Origin: Rahnella ecdela
GTDB lineage: Bacteria; Pseudomonadota; Gammaproteobacteria; Enterobacterales; Enterobacteriaceae
Direction of reading: 5' to 3'
DNA length: 60,376 nucleotides
Assembly (NCBI RefSeq): GCF_019049625.1
Contig: NZ_JAFMOY010000108.1
Span: 1 to 60,376 of the forward strand
Every line of letters starts with the position of its first letter. The stretch's first letter is position 1. The notes below the pieces were generated by a model. It did no database searches, was not told the origin of the DNA, and worked only from the letters and a program-made list of their open reading frames with translations. Both the position numbers and the translations under genes were made by a program. Positions 8,701 to 17,489 of this stretch are shown here, piece by piece.

Positions 8701-11700
8701 GTTAACGCCGCTGATAATGCCGCTGATGCTGTCATTGAGATTCAGCGCCCCTTCAATCAGTTGCGCCGCACCCAGCACCACATTCCCCGCACCGGAAAGC
8801 GAACCGACTGAGGTACTGTCGCTGACGTCCGCGATATTCACCACGCCACCCGCGTTGTTAGCGATAGTGCTGCCCGCCGCCGTTGCCTGACCGGCAAAGG
8901 TTACCAGCCCGCTGTTGTCGATGGTTGAACTGCCGCCGTCTGCCTGACCGCTGAGGTTCATTTGCGTGCCGGAGGCCAGCGTAAACTGCCCGTTGCCGCC
9001 ATTCGCATTATCGTTCAGCCGGACTGCCGCCCCGTTGGTGGCATTGATAATGCTGTCTGCTGCCGACGCGGTGTCATTGAAAGTGAGAATGCCGCTGTCG
9101 AGCGCGAAGCTGTGGGTTTCGGCGTTCGCATCGTTATTGAAATTGACGGTGCCTTGCTGGTTAACGGTGATCAGGCTGTTTGCCGTGCCGAACACGCCGG
9201 TGGTATTGGCATCGACAGCGACGGTGGTTGCGCCGTTAGTGCCGGTAACGGTGGTCGGCCCCTGATACGTATTCGCCTGATTCAGTTCCAGCAAGCTGTT
9301 AGCTGTGGCGGCAGAATCCAGCACCGTCAGCTGTCCCAGCCCGCCGATCACGCCGGTTGGCGTGAAGGTGTGACCGTACAAATCGAACTGACCACCACCA
9401 AGACGACTGAGGAAAATCAGACGGTCGGTGGTGAAGTTATCGCCAATCTGTAGCGTCGAGTTGTTGTTTATCAGTATCGATGTGCCCGCTATCCCGAGGT
9501 TCTGGTCGGAGGAAACATTCAACGTACCGCCGAAGATTTCAGTCCCACCGGCGTAACCGTTATTACCGGTCAGGATCAGCCTGCCCGGATCAGATTTAAA
9601 CAGTTTCAGAACCTGACTGCCCGGCCCGGCGGTCACGAGATTGGCGTTGATGGTAGCCGTATCTCCGGCACCGGCACCGCCCGCGCCAACACGGATGATG
9701 AAGTACGCATCCGCCGCCGTTTCGCCCTGATCCCGGTAAGCCGAAACCGGTGTGAGGTTTGTGGAACGGAACATCGTCAGAGGGTCGCCGTTAAGGACGT
9801 AGCCGTCGCTGTCGAACTGCATCCCCGCCGCAGTGACCGGATTGTAGAAGTTACTGACGGTGACCGTGCCTGCTGTGCCCTGGAATACTGCGAAGGATGC
9901 CTGGCTCCACGGGTTGTTGCCAAAACCGGTGGAGGTGGTCCAGTTGTTGGTATCGCCCACCGCACGGGATTGCCAGACGCCATTGCCGCCATCAACCTCG
10001 TCGTTACCTGAAGTGCCGTCGCCGTGGTTGCTGCCAAGCAGATCGCCGTCCCAGAATTGCAGCGTTGAGCTGGTTTGCGGTGAACTCAACACCAGGTTGA
10101 CTTGAGTCGGGATTGACGTCTGCACGCCATACGTACTGTCGCTGCCCGGTGGCAGTGTCGTGACTTCCAGACCGTTATTCGTCAGCGTGCCGCCATAGCT
10201 ATAAAGGCGATACAGCCCCGGCAGGAAGCTGCCGCCGTCGGAAACCGTAACATTCAGTTGTCCGTCCAGCGTCAGGTTTTGGGCAACATTCACGAAGTCA
10301 TTCAGCGCACCGCCTGCGGTGGTGAACTGCCCCAGCTCGAATTTATTATTGGTGGTCGGTGAAAGATTCAGACTGCCGTTGATATTGAGCGTACCCGCGC
10401 CGCCGTCACCTGGTGAAAGCGTGGTATCCGCCCCGAAAGTCACGTCGCCGCCAATGGTGCCGGTCCCGCCTAACGTTGTGCCGCTGGCGACGGTTGTTGC
10501 ACCGGTCGCACCGGATTGATTGCCGTTAACCAGCAAGGTGCCGCCGTTCACCTGCGTCACGCCCTGATAGGTATTCGCACCGCTTAACCGCGTGGTGCCG
10601 CTGCCGGTCTGGTAGAACGCACCGGTTCCGCTGATCACACCGCCCAGATTAACGGTATCGGACTGATTGATGTTCAGCACGCCGTTATCGGTAATATTGG
10701 TCAGCTCGGACAATGCGCCCGGCGCACCGCCGTTGCCGAGTTGCAGCGTGCCGCCATTGTCGATCAGCGTATTCCCGGTGTAGGTGTTTTCACCGGTCAG
10801 AATGGTGGTGCCGCCTCCTGCGCGTTCCAGTCCGCCGCTGCCGCTGATAATCCCGGAATAGGTTTGCGTGGCGGAAAGGCCGTTAAACACCAGCAGACTG
10901 TCTGCGCCGTCGGTACTGACGTCATAATTGTTGATGCTGGAAAGCGTGGCATCCGTGACGTTGTCACCGCCGCGCAGCGTGCCGCCGCCGGTGACCTGAA
11001 TCAGCGGCGTACCGGAAAGTTGCAGATTGTCTACCACCTGCACGTCCGCGTCGGTGCCGGTCACCGCCAGCGTGCTCCAGCCGGTACCGATATTGGTCAC
11101 CGGCAGCGCATCGGCCGCCAGCGAGCCAATCTGCGCTGAACCCGCGCCCGCATGAGTATTGGTGAACGTCAGCGTGCTGTTGCTACCGCCTTCGCTGAGA
11201 ATATGAGAAGTTGTCGTCAGATCGACATCGCCGATATTAGCGCGATCGTTACCGTCTGCGCCGGTGAAATCCACCGCACCATCAAGCGTGCCGCTGTTCC
11301 AGGTAAAGGTATCATTGCCTGAGCCCAGGTTGATCAGCCCGGTGGTCGCTTGGGTGCCGGAAAGCGTGACGTTGTCACTACCACTGCCACTGAGTAACGC
11401 CGTGGCGGTATTGCTGGCGGCACTGAGCGTGCCCTGGTTAGTGACGGTGTTATTTGCCGTGCCGCTGGCATCAATGACTACAGAGTTCGGGCTGGCATCC
11501 GTAATCGTTCCGCTGTTGATAATGGTGCGATTCGCCGCCGTGCCGTTGATGCGTATCAGCGCCAGCGGATTGAGCGCACCGGTGGCATTGATCGTGCCGT
11601 TGTTGGTAAACGCGCCCGCATTGGTAGCGAGAACCGACGTGTTGGTGTTGCTGCTGGTCTGGATGTTGCCGTTGTTGGTGACGGCGCTCGCATCCACCGC

Positions 11701-14700
11701 CGATATCGCCGCACCGCCGGTCGTACCCATGGTGATGTTGGCTCCGGAAGTCACGCTGCCGTTGGTTTTCGCCAGGATCCCGTTGCCGTTCGCGCCGGTC
11801 ACATCAATGGTGTAACCGGTGCCGATAGTCAGATTACCGGTCGTATTGCTGCCGTCGGCCTGTTCAAACGCAAAGCCTGCACCGCTGCCGGACACGTTCA
11901 GCTGGTTGCCGGAACCCTCTGCATCAAAGGTCACTGCAGTACGGATTGCCGGGCCGTCAGCCGCGTTGATGGTCACACCGGTCAGGTTAATATTTGAGGT
12001 GTCGGCCTTGTTGTTGATGCCCGCGCCTGTCCCGCTGATATCAATCAGCGTATTACTCGCCGTCAGCGAGGAAGAACCGACGTCCATCAGGATGCCGTCT
12101 GCTCCGTTACTGGCCGTAATATGGTTGTTCGTGCCGCTGATCGTCAGTGACGCGCCGTCATTGACCAGTTGTACCGCCGCCAGACCGCCATTGGCCGTTA
12201 CGTTACCGAGTTGCGTGACCTGCGCGCCTGCGCCCTGAACTTTCACCCCCACATTATTACTGCCAGCCGCACCTGTCACCGTAATATCACGCAGATTGTT
12301 CAGCGTCCCTTTATCCTGAATGTACACGCCGATATTGTTAGTACCGCTTACGTTGATGGGCGCGTTGTTTTTGGCTATCCCGCCATCGTGGAGGTAAACC
12401 CCGATATTGTTATTACCCGCAAGATCAGTGCCATCACTTTCGATATCCACATTACCCAGCCACGAAATATCGTAGGCTTTAATGCCGCTTTGGCTGGCGG
12501 TAGTGCCGATATCCACTTTTGAAAGCACGTTCGTTGCCAGCGCATCCGCACCGTCGCCTTTGGTGCCGTCAATGGCATAGTTGCGACCATCCACCACCAC
12601 GGCGGTGGCGTCGTTATGTTCCAGCAAAATGCCGCCGTTATTGATGGTGCCGGTCGCGCCGCCCGTTATTTTTACCCCGACCGCATTTTCGCCGCCGACA
12701 TGAATGGTCGCCTGACCGGTATCGAGCGTGGTCAGCGAATCATCGCCACCGCCCGGCTGACCGTCTGCGCCGGTATCGAGACCATTAGCAAATACACCGG
12801 TTGAACCGGTACCGGTCACTGTTAGCTGATACGGACCGGCATTACCGGAATCACCGTCAAACTGCGCGCCGTGGTCGATAGCAAACAGGATAGACCCCGC
12901 CTGTTCATTGTCTTTGATGATGGCGCTGCCCAGATTGATTTTGGCATTCTCGCCATAGGCGTAATAACCAATCTGATTGGTGTTAGCGAAATTCAGGAGC
13001 GCATTAGTGCCTACGTTGATGGTCGCCTGTCCGCGCGCATGCACACCAATCGCCCCGGCAGATAGCAGGTTTATCGCCGAATCAACCGCAGCCGTCGCCT
13101 GATTGCCGTTCAGCCCTTCGGCGTAAACGGCATAGTTACGGTAGGTATACGGGTTATTGTCGCTGCCGCCATTATCGCCTGCCGCCCCGACAGTAATCGT
13201 TCCTGCACTGGAGGAATTCACGGTGGCGGTTGCCGTTCTGGCCAGCAGGTTGATCGCCACGTTATTTTCACCAAACACACGGATAATGCCGGTATTGGTG
13301 ACGTTGGTGGTATCGGTAGCGGATAAGCCATAGTTCTGAGCCGCCGAACCGTTTGCCAAAATTTGCCCGAGCACGTTAATAGTGCCGGTGTTCAGTACCG
13401 CGCCTGTGCCGCCATTAACCAGCATGCCGACCGCATTTCGCGTCAGTGTACCCAGCGTGATGGTGCCGTCGTTGGTCACATTGCCGGTGCTGCTGGTGCG
13501 GATACCGGCGGACTGCACCGCACCGCCGACCATAGTGGTCGCGGAAGGCGCTGCGCTGGCGGTCACCGGATCCGTCCCGACATAAATATTGCCGGAAGTG
13601 GTGTTAGTAAACGTCGCCGCGCCGGAGATATCTGCACCGTAGCCGCTCGCGCGCCCGTCAGTGTTATGTGTATTACCTGTCACCGCAATGCTGCCGCTGT
13701 TGGTGGCGGTGGTGGTGCCTTGCGCCTGCATACCGGTTGCGCCATCGGTGGTGCCATCGGTCAGCGCAACGTTGATATAACCGGTGTTAGACAGTTGACT
13801 CGCGCCCAGCCCCTGCATGGCGATGCTGCCCTGATTACTGACATTCTGGTTGGTGCCGTCTTTTTCGAGGAACAGTCCGGCGTTTAACGTGCCGTTGTTA
13901 ATCGCGGTGGCGTCGGTCGCCATCATCCCGACGCCCGCCGGGCTTGAGCCGTTGCTGCGCCAGATATTGATGTTACCGTCGTTGGTCAGTATCGCGCCGT
14001 TGTCGCCACGCATTACCGCCGTTGCGCCATCCACCGCCAGACTGCCGGTGCTGGTGACCGTGCCGGTGGCATCCGCACCGGTGGCATAAATCACGTTCAG
14101 GCTGCCGGTTCCCAGCGTGGCGTTATTGGTGTGGGCAAGCATGTCAGACCACACGTGATAGGTCAGATCCACACGGTTCTGCTGCTCGGCACTGAGTAAA
14201 CTTTGAATGATGGCGTTATAGGTATTTTGCGCGATGACCGGCGAATCAATCACCGCTCCGCCGTTTTGTGGCGGTAGCGTCACTCCGCCGGTCAGCCAAA
14301 GCTGAACCTGACTGTTTTCCCGGCTGGTCCCCAGCAGGAAATCGTTCACGGCAGCAATATCTGCCGCCGAGTTAATGGTGAAAGTTCTGGAACCTGCCTG
14401 TATAACCCTTCCGGCTACCAGCACATAGTTCGGTAAAGTAATCGAATCGTTATATTGCGAGCTGACCGCTGTTTCATTTTGCAGGTCACCGGAAATCACC
14501 GCTGCCGGTGCGAAATGTACGTAGTTATCAGACTGCCAGTTCACGGCGCTGGCAGCACCGGCACTGCCATCCGCCTTAGCCAGCGTGGAGTTTTTCGCCA
14601 GCAGTTCGAGGGTGTTCGCCGCAGCGGCTATCGGCGTGGTGCCGCTGGTGTCTGCGCCGATATTAATATTGGCGGTGCCACCGGTGGAAGCCACGCTGGC

Positions 14701-15378
14701 GATACCGAAATTATTGTAAATATGGAACGAATTCGGGTCGTACACGTTCAGCGGCAAATCACCGACCAGTGAAGTGCCGGGCGCGGAAAACGTTGTGGAA
14801 TCATACACTTTTATGACGGCATAACTGCCATCCAGCCCCGGCACGACAACGTTCAGCTCCTGATCTTGCTGCGGAACCGCCTGACTGGTCGAATAGCTGA
14901 AGGTATCGATATTGGCGGAGGTTATCGGCGTGACCAGATTATTAGAATCCGTCGCCTGTATAACGGTGATGCGACCCGGATCCGCATCGGCACCGGTGCT
15001 GTCAATCAGCCCGTTGCGCACCAGCAACTGCGTGGCGCTGCCATTGGTTCCTGCGGCAATCGTCGGGATCGGTCCCAGAATATTGAGCGTCGTTCCGGCG
15101 GCATAATGCGTGGCAGTGGCGGTATCGCCATCAATGGTGAAAGCAAAACCCGTTTCCCGCAAAACATCATAATTAGTCAGTGGCGGGAAATTATAGGTCG
15201 GATAAACATCTGCCCAGTTCACATCATCCGCCAGAGCGGGCGCTGCCGTCAGGGCCAGTGCCAGAGTCGCCGCTAATTTTGTGCGTCCTGCTCCTTTGCG
15301 ATGCCCTTTGGTTGTTTCAGGCGCGGCAACCCACGCAGACCTGATTTCACTCCACACCAGACGATAGATCTTATTCAT
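5749..15378 (-). CDS. Giant type Va autotransporter adhesin with PATR repeats
   Basis: This is a 3209-residue self-secreted surface protein. It begins with an extended signal peptide region (MNKIYRLVWSEIRSAWVAAP) and a hydrophobic stretch ending in ALA/DDV. The passenger is mostly Gly/Asn/Thr-rich beta-helix sequence with many N-x-G-x-I/N rungs in the first half. The second half holds at least eight passenger-associated transport repeats of the form G-T-L-x-L-x-G-x-N-x-Y-x-G-x-T (for example LTGENTYTG, LNGANTYSG). The last 280 or so residues form the beta-barrel translocator, ending in the canonical aromatic residue (GIKIRF). Adhesion or aggregation is the likely role by family. I see no catalytic motif. 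GGAA precedes the ATG. The frame is intact over 9.6 kb. Confidence 0.93.
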   Translation of the reverse strand: MNKIYRLVWSEIRSAWVAAPETTKGHRKGAGRTKLAATLALALTAAPALADDVNWADVYPTYNFPPLTNYDVLRETGFAFTIDGDTATATHYAAGTTLNILGPIPTIAAGTNGSATQLLVRNGLIDSTGADADPGRITVIQATDSNNLVTPITSANIDTFSYSTSQAVPQQDQELNVVVPGLDGSYAVIKVYDSTTFSAPGTSLVGDLPLNVYDPNSFHIYNNFGIASVASTGGTANINIGADTSGTTPIAAAANTLELLAKNSTLAKADGSAGAASAVNWQSDNYVHFAPAAVISGDLQNETAVSSQYNDSITLPNYVLVAGRVIQAGSRTFTINSAADIAAVNDFLLGTSRENSQVQLWLTGGVTLPPQNGGAVIDSPVIAQNTYNAIIQSLLSAEQQNRVDLTYHVWSDMLAHTNNATLGTGSLNVIYATGADATGTVTSTGSLAVDGATAVMRGDNGAILTNDGNINIWRSNGSSPAGVGMMATDATAINNGTLNAGLFLEKDGTNQNVSNQGSIAMQGLGASQLSNTGYINVALTDGTTDGATGMQAQGTTTATNSGSIAVTGNTHNTDGRASGYGADISGAATFTNTTSGNIYVGTDPVTASAAPSATTMVGGAVQSAGIRTSSTGNVTNDGTITLGTLTRNAVGMLVNGGTGAVLNTGTINVLGQILANGSAAQNYGLSATDTTNVTNTGIIRVFGENNVAINLLARTATATVNSSSAGTITVGAAGDNGGSDNNPYTYRNYAVYAEGLNGNQATAAVDSAINLLSAGAIGVHARGQATINVGTNALLNFANTNQIGYYAYGENAKINLGSAIIKDNEQAGSILFAIDHGAQFDGDSGNAGPYQLTVTGTGSTGVFANGLDTGADGQPGGGDDSLTTLDTGQATIHVGGENAVGVKITGGATGTINNGGILLEHNDATAVVVDGRNYAIDGTKGDGADALATNVLSKVDIGTTASQSGIKAYDISWLGNVDIESDGTDLAGNNNIGVYLHDGGIAKNNAPINVSGTNNIGVYIQDKGTLNNLRDITVTGAAGSNNVGVKVQGAGAQVTQLGNVTANGGLAAVQLVNDGASLTISGTNNHITASNGADGILMDVGSSSLTASNTLIDISGTGAGINNKADTSNINLTGVTINAADGPAIRTAVTFDAEGSGNQLNVSGSGAGFAFEQADGSNTTGNLTIGTGYTIDVTGANGNGILAKTNGSVTSGANITMGTTGGAAISAVDASAVTNNGNIQTSSNTNTSVLATNAGAFTNNGTINATGALNPLALIRINGTAANRTIINSGTITDASPNSVVIDASGTANNTVTNQGTLSAASNTATALLSGSGSDNVTLSGTQATTGLINLGSGNDTFTWNSGTLDGAVDFTGADGNDRANIGDVDLTTTSHILSEGGSNSTLTFTNTHAGAGSAQIGSLAADALPVTNIGTGWSTLAVTGTDADVQVVDNLQLSGTPLIQVTGGGTLRGGDNVTDATLSSINNYDVSTDGADSLLVFNGLSATQTYSGIISGSGGLERAGGGTTILTGENTYTGNTLIDNGGTLQLGNGGAPGALSELTNITDNGVLNINQSDTVNLGGVISGTGAFYQTGSGTTRLSGANTYQGVTQVNGGTLLVNGNQSGATGATTVASGTTLGGTGTIGGDVTFGADTTLSPGDGGAGTLNINGSLNLSPTTNNKFELGQFTTAGGALNDFVNVAQNLTLDGQLNVTVSDGGSFLPGLYRLYSYGGTLTNNGLEVTTLPPGSDSTYGVQTSIPTQVNLVLSSPQTSSTLQFWDGDLLGSNHGDGTSGNDEVDGGNGVWQSRAVGDTNNWTTSTGFGNNPWSQASFAVFQGTAGTVTVSNFYNPVTAAGMQFDSDGYVLNGDPLTMFRSTNLTPVSAYRDQGETAADAYFIIRVGAGGAGAGDTATINANLVTAGPGSQVLKLFKSDPGRLILTGNNGYAGGTEIFGGTLNVSSDQNLGIAGTSILINNNSTLQIGDNFTTDRLIFLSRLGGGQFDLYGHTFTPTGVIGGLGQLTVLDSAATANSLLELNQANTYQGPTTVTGTNGATTVAVDANTTGVFGTANSLITVNQQGTVNFNNDANAETHSFALDSGILTFNDTASAADSIINATNGAAVRLNDNANGGNGQFTLASGTQMNLSGQADGGSSTIDNSGLVTFAGQATAAGSTIANNAGGVVNIADVSDSTSVGSLSGAGNVVLGAAQLIEGALNLNDSISGIISGVNGSLAKTGTGTLTLTGDNNYTGATGVQQGVLLVNGNQQAATGAVSVASGATLGGNGTLGGNVTVADNGHLAAGADLNSVGVLTTGGLTLNQDSQLDFQFGQAFTAGGSLNDLINVNGDLNLNGKLNITQTPGGTFDVGIYRVINYTGALTNNTLDIGTAPAAADDMYVQTSLANQVNLVNRTGVILRFWDGADSANKNDSQINGGDGTWQNSSGNDNWSTDVTNPDGRFNAPFSDNSFAVFGGEKGNVTVDNSLGAVTISGAQFATDGYVINDGVITTSTADTQIRVGDGTAEGAKYVATINSQIAGSGGIDKTDAGTLVLNGANTYSGGTQINAGTLQVSADNNLGQSGTGLGFNGGTLRYGNAFDTRRAVNLQSGGGTVDTNGNNVAMNGVLNGDGALTKTGSGTLSLNSDNTYTGVTTISGGNLQLGNGGEQGSIVGDIVDNAILQINRSNLLTLPGSISGTGQVWQQGSGTTVLGGSNSYSGITLVQSGTLLANGTNTLSAKSDHIVSAGALLDTGGTSQTVGSVINQGTINLRGGDVGSTLTVNGNYVGMNGVLNIAAQQHSPGVADRLVINGGSATGVTRLDIDVSQLGEQTTGDGITVVEALNGATTTAQTTKDAFTLGADHLDAGAFQYRLFAANAQGAGEDWFLRASYRPEVPVFDGLASMARQADLAVLGTLHQRVGDEKPYNANTPEDQEGRFWARYIAQSTHQSLNDATSTQSDSRMNGMQAGVDLYQDQSWRAGVYTTVLDIDTNYQGANSGGYGPAGYTSDTAFYLGGYATWTADNGFYVDNVFQYGNHSIDLTMPGSHDSLSPDGNTYIASVEVGKPYQLGDSSWALEPQAQLIWQHSDFDSVIIPGDAKTRASVSADDAVIGRLGVRLTTQYDTEHGTVKPYVRVNLWQVLSDGSDTTTYVNTSNNAGETSLTSDQRYSSTEVALGATWAATSEVQAYTEVGKSYQNGGSKSQISNDVSGTVGIKIRF

Positions 15379-15641
15379 GAGTCAGTTCCATCAAGAGAAT
15401 TTTATAAGGCGACCGTTGTGGTCAGGCGCAACGTAAACAAGTTGAACAAGAGAGAGCAAAAGGGAGCGAGGTAATATTTCCTTACCTCAAACTTAATTTT
15501 AAATATTCTGAAATTTCACTTACGAATTCCTAACATAAAGGTAAGCTACACTTACAAAAACGCAACTTTTTACTGATGAAATAGTGACTTCGCGTTCATT
15601 GCGCCTGAACGCCATATTTAAAATGAATAAAGGGAAAAATT

Positions 15642-17429
15642 ATGCTGCTATCCGCCCCGCTGATGCTGGTCATCATAGGACTGGGATCCTTGCTGGCGCA
15701 GTGGCTGGCCTGGTTGTTAAAAATCCCGGCCATATTGCCTTTACTGTTGCTGGGCGTCGTACTCGGGCCGGTGACACACGTCATTCAGCCCGACGCTCTG
15801 TTTGGGGATCTGCTGTTTCCACTGGTATCCATTTCTGTCGCCATCATTTTGTTTGAAGGCGCTCTGACGCTGCGCGTGGATGAAGTGCGCGGGCTCGGCG
15901 GTGTGGTGCGAAATCTGGTGACCATCGGGATGCTGGTGACATTCGCTGTCATCAGCCTCGCCTGCTGGTGGCTGTTGGGGTTTGAACCTGAACTGGCGGC
16001 GCTGGTCGGTGCGGTGACGGTCGTGACCGGCCCGACAGTGATTGCGCCGTTAATGCGCGTGGTGCGCCCGAATGCGGCGATTAACCAGGTGCTGCGCTGG
16101 GAAGGGATTGTGATCGACCCGGTGGGTGCGATTTTCACCCTGCTGGTGTTTGAATTTATTACCCTGCGTGAACACGCCGAATCGCTGACACATCTTTTCT
16201 GGACTCTCGGGGAAACCGCCGCCGCAGGGCTGGTCCTCGGCTCAGTATTTGGTTACGTACTGGGTGTCGCACTGCGCCGTGTGTGGATCCCCGCTTATCT
16301 GCAAAACCTCGGCGTACTGGCGGTGATGCTGACCGCTTTCGGGCTTTCCAACGCGCTGGCGGATGAATCCGGCATGCTGACCGTCACCGTGATGGGCATC
16401 TGGCTGGCGAACATGCGCGATGTCGATACCACTGACATTCTGGCCTTTAAGGAAGAACTTTCGGCCATCCTGATTTCAGCGTTATTCATTATTCTGGCGG
16501 CACGACTGGATATTCATGCGCTGATTGAAATGGGCTGGCCGCTGATTGGCCTGCTGTTAGTGGTGCAGTTTATCGCCCGACCGCTGTGTATTGCGGTCTC
16601 GACGTGGCGCTCTTCCCTGCACTGGCGCGACCGTCTGCTGTTGTGCTGGATTTCACCGCGCGGCATTGTGGCGGCGGCAGTCAGTTCACTGTTCGCCCTG
16701 ACGCTACAGCGCATGAATTATCCGCAGGCCGACAAACTGGTGACGGTGGTTTTTGCGATTATTATCGGCACGGTGGTGCTGCAAAGCCTGACCAGCCGCG
16801 GGATTGCCCGTGCGCTGCGGGTACAGCAGAAAACGCCGCGTGGCGTACTAATAATCGGCGCAAACAGTGTGGCGCGGATGGTGGCTAAAGTGCTGATGAA
16901 GCAGGATATTCCGGTGCGCCTCACCGACAGCAGTTGGGAATATTACCGGCAGGCGCGGATGGACGGTATTCCGGCTTATTACGGCAATGCGTGGTCGGAA
17001 CATGCGGAGAATTTTCTCGATCTGAGCGGCGTATCGCAGGTGCTGGCGCTTTCGCCGAATCGCCATCAGAACGCGCTGGCGGTCTATCATTTTGGCCATA
17101 TTTTCGGGCGCGAAAAAGTGTATGCCGTGCGCTCCGGTCCGGCACTTAAAGGTGCCCGCTCACAGGAAAACAGCCGTTTTCAGCGTCATGAAGTTCTGTT
17201 CAGCAGCGATGCGACCTATTCAAAACTCAGCTCTTTACTGGCCAAAGGCGCGGTGATTAAGGCCACGCACCTCAGTGAAAGTTTTGGCTGGATAGATTAT
17301 CTGGAGAAAAATAGCGGCGTGCTGCCCCTTTTTGCCGTGCGCGAAAACGATACGCTGGTAGTGCTCAAGGACGGTAATACCCCGCCGGTACCCTGCACGC
17401 TGATTGCGTTGGTACAGAACGAGGCATAA
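15642..17429 (+). CDS. CPA1-type Na+/H+ antiporter with C-terminal TrkA-N domain
   Basis: This is an inner-membrane cation/proton antiporter of 595 residues. The first 390 or so residues form about 12 helices with CPA1 hallmarks: FEGALTL in an early helix, VTGPTVIAPLMR, and the ion-binding WEGIVIDPVGA. Residues from about 400 are a soluble TrkA-N-type nucleotide-binding domain (RGVLIIGANSVARMVA), suggesting gating by NAD(H) or a similar ligand. The ion specificity is not readable, so no symbol is given. AAAGGGA precedes the ATG. It is transcribed divergently from the autotransporter across a 263-base gap in which I see no clear operator. Confidence 0.9.
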   Translation: MLLSAPLMLVIIGLGSLLAQWLAWLLKIPAILPLLLLGVVLGPVTHVIQPDALFGDLLFPLVSISVAIILFEGALTLRVDEVRGLGGVVRNLVTIGMLVTFAVISLACWWLLGFEPELAALVGAVTVVTGPTVIAPLMRVVRPNAAINQVLRWEGIVIDPVGAIFTLLVFEFITLREHAESLTHLFWTLGETAAAGLVLGSVFGYVLGVALRRVWIPAYLQNLGVLAVMLTAFGLSNALADESGMLTVTVMGIWLANMRDVDTTDILAFKEELSAILISALFIILAARLDIHALIEMGWPLIGLLLVVQFIARPLCIAVSTWRSSLHWRDRLLLCWISPRGIVAAAVSSLFALTLQRMNYPQADKLVTVVFAIIIGTVVLQSLTSRGIARALRVQQKTPRGVLIIGANSVARMVAKVLMKQDIPVRLTDSSWEYYRQARMDGIPAYYGNAWSEHAENFLDLSGVSQVLALSPNRHQNALAVYHFGHIFGREKVYAVRSGPALKGARSQENSRFQRHEVLFSSDATYSKLSSLLAKGAVIKATHLSESFGWIDYLEKNSGVLPLFAVRENDTLVVLKDGNTPPVPCTLIALVQNEA

Positions 17430-17480
17430 AAAAGCCCGCGCCGCTGATTCAGGTTAATGAACAGCGGCGCGGGCTTTATT
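17429..17480. terminator. Bidirectional terminator between antiporter and FUSC gene
   Basis: A perfect GC-rich stem of about 16 bp (17431-17446 with 17462-17477; core AGCCCGCGCCGCTG) has a 15-base loop, an A-run before it and TTTATT after it. It serves two converging genes. Confidence 0.93.
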
Positions 17481-17489
17481 CGTTACCGG

